From NCBI GenBank assembly GCA_023818375.1, contig JAMWCC010000012.1:1-43814 (forward strand): a stretch of 43,814 nucleotides of DNA, written 5' to 3'. The notes beneath the pieces are model-generated. The model was not told the DNA's origin and searched no databases. It saw only the letters and a list, made by a program, of their open reading frames with translations. Within the stretch, counting starts at the first letter, position 1, and each line of letters starts with the position of its first letter. The position numbers and the translations under genes are program-made. This document shows positions 33,153-41,387 of the stretch, piece by piece. Origin of the DNA: Candidatus Omnitrophota bacterium (GTDB lineage: Bacteria > Ratteibacteria > UBA8468 > B48-G9 > DTJG01).

Positions 33153-34236
33153 TTAATACCGGTTTTTTTCCATCCACCTTGCTATTGCATAAAATCTTTC
33201 AAGCTCGACCCTTATTCCGTCAGCAAATACTCCTAATATGAAATTTGCTCTTTTCAATCTTTCCGTGATAACTGAATTAAGAAGATCAGGAATATCCTGA
33301 ATTTTACTGAGAAGGAATATTGATGGGTCAAGAGCACCTATAATAATGGTATCTTCTCCAAGAATATCAAGAGCAAGTTCCCAGTGTGGATCACCTGTTG
33401 GTGGTGGGGTCAGCGCATGAATTCCAGCACATCCTGTCTTTTATAAGATGGAGCAGGTTTTTCACATGTCCACACATGTGAATTATTGCGGTTTTACCAG
33501 CATTTTTGATTATTTTCACAAATTCCTGTTGATGGGGCATGTTATATTGTTTGTAGACTTCCGGGCTAATGTAGTAAGTACTTGTATTTTCAACAAGTAT
33601 TACGTAGTCGCAGGGACAGTTTGCCAGTATTCTGAATGCATCCTTTTCCTTTTTATGAATCGTATCTATCAATTCTTCCATTTCATCAGGATAGTCGTTC
33701 AAAAGATAATAAAAATTTTCTATTCCCATATCAATCTCAAGTAATCTTGGAATTGTTGATGGTCCCCAGAATCTGGTTACGATACCATTATCTCCCACAA
33801 GGCTTTCAAGTTTATCAAAGGTTTCTTTATCATCCAATTCCAGGAAACTTGCCTGTTCCCACATTTTTGTATAAATTTTCACCGCATCAACTGAATCTAT
33901 CATATATTTCACAGGATGTCCGCCTTTTCCATAGACGCCAATAAGATTCCCTTTTGGCGTACTAAATCTTCTGATAGTTTTTCCATTTTCTTGATAGGTT
34001 TGCTCCAAAATATCTTTACTCCATTTTAGTTGTGGACTTCTGAATGTAAAGGGTGTGTTCCAGCCATTCAAAAGAAAAATATCGCAGCCTATGGCTTTAT
34101 AAAAATCAATCCCAAAATTTTCTCTAAGATGTTTTGGAAAAAAGTCAATGCTATTATTATCAACAAGGGCTGTCCAAGAAAGACAGTCATGGGGTTCTCT
34201 ATTCATTATTGCTTTAATTCTCTCTTTCGGTGTCAT
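33153..34236 (-). pseudogene. UroD/MtaA-family methyltransferase, split by a 1-base frameshift
   Basis: From ATG 34236 the frame reads MTPKERIKAIMNREPHD, the usual N-terminus of UroD-family corrinoid methyltransferases, through AIIHMCGHVKNLLHLIK. It then goes out of frame at an A4 run (33442-33439 on the + strand TTTT). Dropping one A restores KTGCAGIHALTPPPTGD and a perfect continuation to TAA at 33153, about 360 aa. The TIM-barrel zinc-ligand-like histidine and cysteine (HMCGH, GCAG) are then present. Such proteins act in methyl transfer to or from corrinoids, so it could be a partner of the RACE-like gene. Single-base change, sequencing error or decay are all open. An ATG at 34287 gives an alternative start. 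Confidence 0.72.
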
Positions 34237-34280
34237 ATCTAATTCAAGTATAACATACCTTATGTCCTGGGGCATTGTTT

Positions 34281-34309
34281 TTATCATTAAAAGTGAAGTA
34301 AACTATAAT
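34281..34309 (+). promoter_or_regulatory. Promoter for the HAD gene
   Basis: TTATCA at 34281-34286, 17 bp spacer, perfect TATAAT at 34304-34309, giving a leader of about 20 nt. No Shine-Dalgarno is visible before the ATG. Confidence 0.48.
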
Positions 34310-34335
34310 GAGAGTACTAAAAGCAAACATATTGG

Positions 34336-35100
34336 ATGAAAAAAATCAAACTTTTTGTATTTGATCTTGACGGTACTGCCCTTGATAGTAACCAAAGGCC
34401 CTATGCAAGATTTTCTCCTGTTTTTTGTAGCTTCCTTGACGAAATTTCACAGGAAGGAATTTTATGGAGCATCAATTCTACCTGGGATGTTGATGCTCAA
34501 TGGGATCTTGTTTTAAGTAGTCCAGTCCAAAGCAGGCCGGTTTTTCTTATGGGTGGGCTTGGAAAAAAGCTTGCCAGAGTTGGGAAGAGTGAAATTGAAA
34601 TGGTTGAAGAATATAATAGTAAGATTCAAAAGAGGGTTGAGAAACACGCAAAAGATATCGTATCAATAATGAAAGAAATGGTTCAGGAATTTTATCCAGA
34701 AAAAATTCACTTTTATGGACATCTTTTCTCGTTTACCGTGATTGAAAAAGAAACCGAAAAGCTACAATCTTATATCCAAAACAAAATTTCATCCATCCCC
34801 AGGACCATTAAATTATATGCCAGTAAAAACGGAGTTATTGTGACCCATTCTTTTTTGAATAAAGGAGAAATTTTATCAAAAGTCGAAAAGATGTTAAATA
34901 TTACGCCGGATGAAGTTGCAGTAGCTGGTGATAGTATATTTGATATCTCTATGATGACAAAAAATTTGGCAAGATATATTATTTGCCCTTCCAACGCAGA
35001 AAAAAAAGTAAAAGAAATTGCCAGAAAAAACGGTGGAGTGGTTGCCTCAAAGCCCTTTTACTGTGGAGTCTTTGAGGGTTATAGAATGTGTCAGGGTTGA
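34336..35100 (+). CDS. HAD-superfamily hydrolase, Cof/sucrose-phosphatase-like
   Basis: VFDLDGTALDSNQRP (motif I), the INST motif II region, a lysine in NKGE (motif III) and VAVAGDSIFDISMM (motif IV) define a C2-cap HAD phosphatase, a group that often acts on sugar phosphates. It is 254 aa, normal for the group. It stands between the UroD-family relic and the LacI gene with its own promoter. A sugar-phosphate role would fit the carbohydrate operon next door, but the gene is not clearly part of it. Confidence 0.8.
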   Translation: MKKIKLFVFDLDGTALDSNQRPYARFSPVFCSFLDEISQEGILWSINSTWDVDAQWDLVLSSPVQSRPVFLMGGLGKKLARVGKSEIEMVEEYNSKIQKRVEKHAKDIVSIMKEMVQEFYPEKIHFYGHLFSFTVIEKETEKLQSYIQNKISSIPRTIKLYASKNGVIVTHSFLNKGEILSKVEKMLNITPDEVAVAGDSIFDISMMTKNLARYIICPSNAEKKVKEIARKNGGVVASKPFYCGVFEGYRMCQG

Positions 35101-35166
35101 TAGTACACAAAAGATCTCTTTCGTAAATCTTGAACTGAATATCACTGGTCGTTATCGGAAAAATAG

Positions 35167-35220
35167 TTGACAAATTAAACATGAGTGATAAGATAGAAAG
35201 CGATTGATAGAAATCGCTTT
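35167..35220 (+). promoter_or_regulatory. Promoter and LacI-type operator of the carbohydrate operon
   Basis: TTGACA (35167-35172), 16 bp spacer, TAAGAT (35189-35194). The predicted start falls inside a perfect inverted repeat, AAAGCGATT (35197-35205) and AATCGCTTT (35212-35220) with 6-bp spacer, ending 3 bp before the LacI ATG. The GCGATT/AATCGC half-sites suit a LacI-family repressor, so autoregulation of the operon is likely. No Shine-Dalgarno precedes the ATG; the right arm occupies that place. Confidence 0.62.
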
Positions 35221-35223
35221 AAA

Positions 35224-36273
35224 ATGCAGAAAATAACACTAAAAACAATTGCAGAAAAGGTCAAAGTTAGCCCATCCACTGTTTCTCGGGTTATAAGAAA
35301 TGATAGAACCTGCTACATAAGTAAATCAAAGAAACAGGCAATTTTAGAAGCGGTAAGAAAACTAAATTATGCTCCAAATTTTGCAGCAAGGAATCTTGCT
35401 CTAGGAAAAAGTTCGAACGTGGCTTTTGTGTTGTGCAGATTATGTCATATTGGTGAATCCGGACCCTTTACTTTTAAAATTCTGGAAAATATTCAAGAAA
35501 CTTTGAGAAGGGAAGGATATAGCCTTTCTGTGATAACAATACCTCACGATAATCTGAACGGGTTTAGAGAGATATGCTTATCAAGAAAATTATATGATGG
35601 AATTATTTTTGGTTCAGGGGTTATCTCTGAAGAAACAGCTGATATAATAAAAAATTCTGAAATTCCCAAGATTGTGGTTGATGATAATTCTCCCTTTCTT
35701 GAAAATATTCCAAGAGTGATAACAGATAAGGAAGAAGGGATTACAAGCGCAATCTCCTATTTAAAAAAAATGGGCCATAGAAAGATTGCTTTCTACGGAC
35801 ACAGTACAAGTATGCTGGAACTTTTTAGGAAAGCCATGATTAATAACGAACTATCATTTGATAAAAAACTTGATTTCAGGTTTTCATCAGGTAACATCTA
35901 TGAATTAATGTTTGATGCTTATGTTAATGCCACTTTAGTTTTAGAAAATCTTTCAAAGTTTACAGGGGTGTTTTGTGCTAATGATTTTGTTGCCCTTGGT
36001 TTAATCCAAAGGTTAACAGAGAAAAAAATAAAAGTTGGGTCCGAGATTTCTATTATTGGATTTGACAATATTGAAGAACTACTTAACGTACCTGAAGATG
36101 AAAGATTTCTAACTACTATACACAAACCGCGAGAAAAAATGGGAGAAGAGACCGCAGAGCTGCTTCTTAAAATGATGAAAAACGGAAGAATGAGAAATAG
36201 GGCGAAGAAATTACCTTGCAGGCTCATTATAAGAAAATCAACAGGATATTGCAAAGGAGGTGATGAAAAATGA
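35224..36273 (+). CDS. LacI-family transcriptional regulator
   Basis: An N-terminal helix-turn-helix with [19 protein letters not shown] and the hinge helix [14 protein letters not shown] precede a periplasmic-binding-protein-like effector domain (about 62-345) with [13 protein letters not shown] and ISIIGFDN. It senses a sugar or related ligand and releases DNA when bound. The operator in its own promoter and the downstream carbohydrate genes make it the likely master regulator of the 35-42.7 kb cluster. A perfect AAAGGAGGTGA at 36253-36263 inside its last codons serves the next gene. Confidence 0.9.
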   Translation: MQKITLKTIAEKVKVSPSTVSRVIRNDRTCYISKSKKQAILEAVRKLNYAPNFAARNLALGKSSNVAFVLCRLCHIGESGPFTFKILENIQETLRREGYSLSVITIPHDNLNGFREICLSRKLYDGIIFGSGVISEETADIIKNSEIPKIVVDDNSPFLENIPRVITDKEEGITSAISYLKKMGHRKIAFYGHSTSMLELFRKAMINNELSFDKKLDFRFSSGNIYELMFDAYVNATLVLENLSKFTGVFCANDFVALGLIQRLTEKKIKVGSEISIIGFDNIEELLNVPEDERFLTTIHKPREKMGEETAELLLKMMKNGRMRNRAKKLPCRLIIRKSTGYCKGGDEK

Positions 36274-36902
36274 AAAAGGGATTTACTCTTATTGAACTAC
36301 TTGTTGTTATAGCGATTATCGCAATTTTAGCCGGACTTTTGCTTCCAGCATTATCCAGAGCCAGAGCGATGGCTAGACAGGTATCATGCATTAACAACCT
36401 TAAACAGCTGGGTCTGGCGTTTCATCTTTATTTTACCGATTATAATGAGGATATACCGCTGGCAGTGGGTCATGGGGATGCAACACATGGTCACAAGTCT
36501 TGGTATGTACGTATTGCACCATATATTAGGCCTGGTTTTAACGCGACAGCAAGTGCAATTACTAACCTAAAGGTATTTACCTGCCCGTCTTATCGCACAG
36601 CAGAGGGTATTAGTGCATGGTATCCGAGATTTGCTGAAAACTACTACTGGGGAAATCCGGACCAACCTTGGCGAAAGTTATCCAGTGTAAAAAAACCATC
36701 TCAGACAATGCTCTTGATAGAGAAAAGTGATATTACAACCCCTTTTCGTGTATATACCGGTGAGATTTCAGGAATAACAAAGGCAAAGCAAAATAGGCAT
36801 CTGACTGGGGTGACGATTCTCTTTTTTGACGGCAGGGCTGACTTCTGGACAGACTCTATTCCAGCGAGTGATTCAGATGTATTCTGGTCTAAACCTTACT
36901 GA
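36270..36902 (+). CDS. Pseudopilin-like protein with H-X9-DG motif (DUF1559 type)
   Basis: The prepilin leader [20 protein letters not shown] is the type IV pilin/type II pseudopilin cleavage and methylation site. The mature part is globular and carries an H-x9-DG element (H...FFDG). This DUF1559-like class is abundant in PVC bacteria, where many copies have no known pilus. It may be displayed on the surface or in secretion. The strongest ribosome site in the window (AAAGGAGGTGA) and an ATGA overlap with lacI indicate high, coupled expression. Confidence 0.85.
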   Translation: MKKGFTLIELLVVIAIIAILAGLLLPALSRARAMARQVSCINNLKQLGLAFHLYFTDYNEDIPLAVGHGDATHGHKSWYVRIAPYIRPGFNATASAITNLKVFTCPSYRTAEGISAWYPRFAENYYWGNPDQPWRKLSSVKKPSQTMLLIEKSDITTPFRVYTGEISGITKAKQNRHLTGVTILFFDGRADFWTDSIPASDSDVFWSKPY

Positions 36903-36925
36903 TTTTGATGCAGAATTGCTGGAAC

Positions 36926-37579
36926 ATGATAAAAGAAATAGAAATAGGCAAATCGAGATCGATTGGATTCACCTTAATTGAGCTTCTGGTGGTAATTGCT
37001 ATCATTGCTATTTTGTCGGCCTTATTGCTGCCGGTTTTATCGAAGGCGAGGGAAACAGCGAGAACTGCAGTGTGCATAAGCAATTTGAAGCAAATAGGAA
37101 TTGCGTTCACGCTGTATTTCGATGATAACGATGGCTATATTCCCTATGCAAGTCAATCAGATGATTTAGATGGAAGAGTCTGGTTTAGAGCCATCGGTAA
37201 GTACATAAGCGGTAAGTATATTCCCAGCGGGACCAAGCTTCACCCGGTATTTCAATGTCCGTCTTACCGTGTTCCACCTGTTACCTTTTATAGACCAGCC
37301 TGGGGAATGAATTATTACTGGGGAAATATTAATAGGCCAATGACCAAAATCGAAAAGTTAAAAACCCCTTCACAGACATTACTTTTGATAGAAAGCAATG
37401 GTCCCATCATAGATGGGACCTATTATGTATCTACCGGCAATATTTCATATATCGAACATGCAAGACAGGTAAGGCATAAAGTAGGAGTGACAACCTTATT
37501 TTTTGATACTTCTGCTAAGGTATGGGTATGGTCGATACCAGCAAGTGATAGTGATCCTTTTTGGGCTAAGCCCTATTGA
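36926..37579 (+). CDS. Second pseudopilin-like protein, H-X9-DG degenerate
   Basis: A paralogue of the preceding gene with the same [17 protein letters not shown] signature after a leader of about 14 residues (a longer start at 36908 is possible). The ends are alike ([14 protein letters not shown] versus [14 protein letters not shown]), indicating tandem duplication. The C-terminal motif has H-x9-D but Thr in place of Gly. Prepilin processing is expected. A GGA lies just before ATG 36926. Confidence 0.82.
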   Translation: MIKEIEIGKSRSIGFTLIELLVVIAIIAILSALLLPVLSKARETARTAVCISNLKQIGIAFTLYFDDNDGYIPYASQSDDLDGRVWFRAIGKYISGKYIPSGTKLHPVFQCPSYRVPPVTFYRPAWGMNYYWGNINRPMTKIEKLKTPSQTLLLIESNGPIIDGTYYVSTGNISYIEHARQVRHKVGVTTLFFDTSAKVWVWSIPASDSDPFWAKPY

Positions 37580-37599
37580 ATGATTAACTGGGAGGGATC

Positions 37600-38139
37600 A
37601 TGATGAAATTATGTTGGTTTTATGGAGGTTTGTTAATAATTTTTGTTCTTTCATGTGTTTCTGCAGTTGTTAATGTAAAAAATGGTGGTTTTGAAAGTGG
37701 GAGTAATCAACCTGACTTTTGGTTTACTTATAAAAGTCCTGGTACAGATGCTGTTTTCGTCTGGGACAATAAAGTTTTTCACAATGGTAAATATTCGGTC
37801 TACATAAAAAATAATGGTCCAAAGAATGCAGCTTGGCAAACTTCTATTCCAGTGAAGGGTGGAGCAACTTACCTGATTAAGGTTTGGGCAAAAGTTAAAA
37901 ATGGCAAAGGAGTTACGAGAATTGGTTTAAGATGTGAAGATGCCGTTGGTAACTGGACAGGGCAGGTTATTGAGGGTACTGGAATATCCGGTGATAAAGA
38001 TTGGACTGAGATTTTTTTGCATGCAAGAGTTCCTGAGAAAGCTGCAAGGGCAAGGATCTTCCTCGTGAATTCTGCTGGCAGTGGCGATGAAATATGGTTT
38101 GATGATGTGACCGTCGAAGAAACTGAAGAAAAAAAATGA
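37600..38139 (+). CDS. Secreted beta-sandwich (CBM-like) protein
   Basis: A signal peptide (about 22 residues; FVLSCVSA could also be a lipobox) precedes one jelly-roll domain: VKNGGFESG at the start, YLIKVWAKVKNGKG, ARIFLVNSAGSGDEIWFDDVTVE at the end. This pattern matches carbohydrate-binding CBM4/9-like sandwiches, in which calcium and sugars bind; no catalytic domain is present. GGGAGGG lies 4 bp before the ATG. It overlaps the next gene by 4 bp, and the two are about half identical by eye, so this is tandem duplication. Confidence 0.74.
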   Translation: MMKLCWFYGGLLIIFVLSCVSAVVNVKNGGFESGSNQPDFWFTYKSPGTDAVFVWDNKVFHNGKYSVYIKNNGPKNAAWQTSIPVKGGATYLIKVWAKVKNGKGVTRIGLRCEDAVGNWTGQVIEGTGISGDKDWTEIFLHARVPEKAARARIFLVNSAGSGDEIWFDDVTVEETEEKK

Positions 38140-38906
38140 CAGTATTATTAACCTTGGTACTGGCACTTTTATTTTTCCTTCCAGAAGGAAATTGCCTTAC
38201 GATTTTTGAAAACATCAACAATAGTTTTGAGGAAAGCGAAACAGCACCATTAAACTGGTCAAATTATCTTACCCCAGGAACAAAAGGAGAATTTGGGTGG
38301 GATAAAACTGTATTTCATGGTGGACAAGCTTCTATCTATCTGAAAAATGAAGGTCCTAATAATGCAGCCTGGTTTACCGAAGTTTTTGTGGTTGGAGGTT
38401 TGGAATATTGTTTAAAGGTTTGGGCAAAAGTTAAAAATGGGAAAGGGAAAACCCAGATTGCTGCTCGGGGTTTAAACGAAAAAGGAGAATGGATCCATGG
38501 ATGGTTTCCTGAGAGTCAAACTCAGGATATTTTTGTTACCGGCACAATTGAATGGAAACAATTGTGTTTCAGGATTAGAGTACCGCCAGAAGCAACTAAA
38601 ATAAGACTGTTCTTAATGAATTCGGGTGGTTCCGGTGATGAAGTCTGGTTTGATGATTTGGAAATAGAAGATTATTTTTGGGAAACAATTACTGATTTAT
38701 TACCATCAATTCAAAAATCATTGAGGACAAATTGGAACAATCTGAAATACAAACAAGAATGGGAATCTTTAGCTAAAAATGTGGAAAATACGATAACAGC
38801 ATTAAACAATATCCAGGAAAAAATGAAACAAAAACTATTACCAGTTGCAGAAAAAAAATTATCTGGCAACAGATTCATGAAGCTTACAACTTACAACAGA
38901 GGATAG
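38136..38906 (+). CDS. Second beta-sandwich protein, probably the N-terminal part of a DUF4091 enzyme
   Basis: It repeats the first gene's domain (LKVWAKVKNGKGKTQIAA, FLMNSGGSGDEVWFDDLEIE) after a signal-like hydrophobic N-terminus, then adds a helical tail (about 190-240). The frame ends soon after an A8 run at 38851-38858. Shifting by -1 at that run gives an open frame that continues helically and joins the DUF4091 protein at 38930 without a stop, making one secreted protein of about 790 aa: sandwich, coiled linker, DUF4091. Starting ATGA overlaps the preceding gene. Confidence 0.72.
   Translation: MTVLLTLVLALLFFLPEGNCLTIFENINNSFEESETAPLNWSNYLTPGTKGEFGWDKTVFHGGQASIYLKNEGPNNAAWFTEVFVVGGLEYCLKVWAKVKNGKGKTQIAARGLNEKGEWIHGWFPESQTQDIFVTGTIEWKQLCFRIRVPPEATKIRLFLMNSGGSGDEVWFDDLEIEDYFWETITDLLPSIQKSLRTNWNNLKYKQEWESLAKNVENTITALNNIQEKMKQKLLPVAEKKLSGNRFMKLTTYNRG
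38852..38858 (+). other. Candidate -1 slippery heptamer A_AAA_AAA
   Basis: In the zero frame the codons read GAA AAA AAA TTA, so the last A of GAA with AAA AAA is a perfect X_XXY_YYZ heptamer. A -1 slip continues as ATT ATC TGG, the frame that runs open to the DUF4091 stop at 40507. A one-base deletion in a former A9 gives the same picture. Confidence 0.45.
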
Positions 38907-38929
38907 ATCGGGAGAGTTTTGTAGTTAAA

Positions 38930-40507
38930 TTGAATAAGAAATATCAGGATTTTGGTTATTTTTGGGCGGATAGTATGGAAAAAGTTTTCATTTATGACCT
39001 GCCTTTTAACTTTTATAAGAATGTTGGATACTTGGAAATTTTCCCAGGAGAAAAGGAATCTATCCAATTAGTACTTGTACCATTTCAGGATATATACAAT
39101 GTTACACTCGTCATTAAAAGTAATCCTGGGAAATTTGGTAAGATTCCTGAGAATAGTCTGATGTGGAAGGTTGTTGGTTATGTAAAAATTGATAATCCAG
39201 GTATAAACTTTCATAGACCAGAACCTTTTCCTTATTCAGGTTGGTGGCCTGATTTGTTACTTGAGAAAAAATACTTTTCTATTAAAAGCAGAGCATTTCA
39301 ACCTGTTTGGATTGAGGTAAGAGCACCATATAATCAGAAGCCAGGAAGATATCCTATAAATATTGAGATTTATTTTTCTCAAAAACCAGATGGAGCTTTG
39401 AAGAAAAAAACAGTCAGTTTAACAGTAGAAGTTTTGCACGGAAAACTTTCTGAAAAATGGTATATGAAAAAAATGTTTAGTTTTTCTGCTAAAATAGCAA
39501 AGGGACCATACTTTGATGCCAAAAATTCTGTTTATTACGGCGAAAATTGGGAAAATATTGCAAACAAATTTTATGACTTATTGATAGATTACAGGATAGG
39601 TATTGGTTCTCTTTACGAATCGATAGATTACTATCCACCAGAGCTTATCCTTCATGCAGTAGAAAAGGGACAGAATTTTATCCTTGCAGCAAGTGTGCCT
39701 GCTGCAAGGTTTGGTGCTGATGGTAAGCCAACGCTGAAATCTGTTGGTTTTGAAATATTGAAGAATCTGGAAAACAAAATTGCACCATGGCTTAAGGAAA
39801 AGGGTTTATTGAGTATCTCTTACTTATATGGTTTTGATGAACAGTGGGCTGAATTTTTTGAATATTGTAGGGAAATTTTTACACAAGTAAAGAAGAAAAC
39901 AGGATTGAAAACAATGACCACGATACATGATGATACTTATGGAACAGGTTCAATATTGAAAGATGCAGTTGATGCATTTGTTTCACCGATTTCAACTTAT
40001 CTTAGGACATTGGAAACAGTAAGAAAAGCTAAAAATGAGGGACGGGAAGTCTGGTGGTACAGTGCCTATGATTTGAATATAGAAACCAGTACAGTTAGTT
40101 TTCGTGCTCTGCCTTTGCGTGGACTTGCAGTAAATTCTGATGGCTATTTGATATGGTGTATGAACAGATGGGTTGGAAATAAGGATTTCATTTCTGATAA
40201 TATTTTGTCGGAATGGAATCCAAAACTGGATGGTAAAGCAACTACCTCTTCTGGTATGTTAATATATCCTGGAAAAGATGGACCAATCAGTTCTATAAGA
40301 TTAGAGAATCTCAGAGATGGGATAGAGGACTATGATATCATATTTCAAACTATGTTGGCAATGAAAAAAAAGAACCAGACCACCAAAGAAGCGATAGAGA
40401 GAATCTCAGATTTATTGGATTTAAAAGGCGATGTATCTTGCTACACACCCGATCATATCAGAAGTATGAGGAAAAAAATATCAGAATTACACATGGAGAA
40501 AAGGTAA
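38930..40507 (+). CDS. DUF4091-domain glycoside-hydrolase-like protein
   Basis: A beta-sandwich about 20-170 is followed by a TIM-barrel-like domain with YGFDEQWAEFFEYC, whose acidic residues could be catalytic, and ending SIRLENLRDGIEDYDI, the conserved DUF4091 C-terminal signature. The family is glycoside-hydrolase-like, substrate unknown. The annotated start is TTG with no good ribosome site (GGGAG is 15 bp away) and the frame is open upstream, so independent initiation is doubtful; it is probably the C-terminal part of the preceding gene's product. No signal peptide of its own. Confidence 0.77.
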   Translation: MNKKYQDFGYFWADSMEKVFIYDLPFNFYKNVGYLEIFPGEKESIQLVLVPFQDIYNVTLVIKSNPGKFGKIPENSLMWKVVGYVKIDNPGINFHRPEPFPYSGWWPDLLLEKKYFSIKSRAFQPVWIEVRAPYNQKPGRYPINIEIYFSQKPDGALKKKTVSLTVEVLHGKLSEKWYMKKMFSFSAKIAKGPYFDAKNSVYYGENWENIANKFYDLLIDYRIGIGSLYESIDYYPPELILHAVEKGQNFILAASVPAARFGADGKPTLKSVGFEILKNLENKIAPWLKEKGLLSISYLYGFDEQWAEFFEYCREIFTQVKKKTGLKTMTTIHDDTYGTGSILKDAVDAFVSPISTYLRTLETVRKAKNEGREVWWYSAYDLNIETSTVSFRALPLRGLAVNSDGYLIWCMNRWVGNKDFISDNILSEWNPKLDGKATTSSGMLIYPGKDGPISSIRLENLRDGIEDYDIIFQTMLAMKKKNQTTKEAIERISDLLDLKGDVSCYTPDHIRSMRKKISELHMEKR

Positions 40508-40508
40508 A

Positions 40509-41387
40509 ATGAAAAAAAGATTTCTTTATTCGGTTAATACCAATGGTCTACCAAAACAGATGTCCATAAGTGAAAAGGTGAAATTGATATCAAAAACAGG
40601 TTTTAATGGCGTCGAATGGGGGTTGCCTTCAAAGATAGATGAAGTTAAAAAGTGTATTAAGGAAATGATGAGTACTTCTGAAGAAGAGGGATTGAATGTT
40701 ATTTCCTTTATCAATGCCGGACCTTTTTGGAAAAAGGATCATTTAGAAAGAATTAGTGAAATAATTGCCCCAACAAAAGTTAGACAGATAAGAGTTTCAC
40801 CCCCCTGGGTTGCTTTTGACTACCAAGAGTCATTACATCAAAAAGAGTCAGCTAATGAATTGTTTTTAAGAATGAGAGAAAAAATTTATCAAGCTGTTGA
40901 AGTTGGGAAAAAATATAATATGAGATATTTATTGGAAACTCACATGGGAAGCATATGTGCCTGTCCTTTTGTTGCGCGTTCACTCATTGATGGATTGAAT
41001 GAAAACCATGTTGGAATAATTTATGACCCTGCCAATGGGATTGTAGAAGGAGGATATAGGCCAAGGGCATCGGTTGAATTTTTAGGAAATTATCTTGGTT
41101 ATATTCATGCCAAGAATGTAAAATGGTTTGTTTCAGGGCAAACGCAGGATAGACCTTTAAGAACAAGATGGAGCTGGCAGGTTTGTTCTTTATCTGAAGG
41201 TATTGTTGATTATGTTGAAGTCTTTTTCGCCTTAAAGGTAACAGGGTGGTCTGGCTGGATATCTGTTGAAGAATTCTTCAGCGAAAAACCTGAAGAGCAA
41301 CTTAAGGCAGGACTAAATTTTTTGAAAGATTGTGAAAGTGTAGCGCCAGAAAATACTAGTGAACCTTTCCTTTCTTTTAATGATTAG
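40509..41387 (+). CDS. Sugar isomerase/epimerase-like TIM barrel (xylose isomerase-like)
   Basis: An AP-endonuclease-2/xylose-isomerase-like TIM barrel, with putative metal ligands in LLETH, YDPAN, YIHAKN and SVEEF (E, D, H, E). Such proteins isomerise or epimerise keto-sugars or hydrolyse sugar derivatives in the cytosol. No signal peptide. It starts 1 bp after the DUF4091 stop, so it is in the same operon and may process the released sugar. A more exact reaction cannot be read. Confidence 0.82.
   Translation: MKKRFLYSVNTNGLPKQMSISEKVKLISKTGFNGVEWGLPSKIDEVKKCIKEMMSTSEEEGLNVISFINAGPFWKKDHLERISEIIAPTKVRQIRVSPPWVAFDYQESLHQKESANELFLRMREKIYQAVEVGKKYNMRYLLETHMGSICACPFVARSLIDGLNENHVGIIYDPANGIVEGGYRPRASVEFLGNYLGYIHAKNVKWFVSGQTQDRPLRTRWSWQVCSLSEGIVDYVEVFFALKVTGWSGWISVEEFFSEKPEEQLKAGLNFLKDCESVAPENTSEPFLSFND

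Noticed and set aside
33391-33441. Natural C-terminus of the UroD-family protein at 33391
   Set aside because: The last residues lose all family similarity while the +1 frame continues it to 33153.
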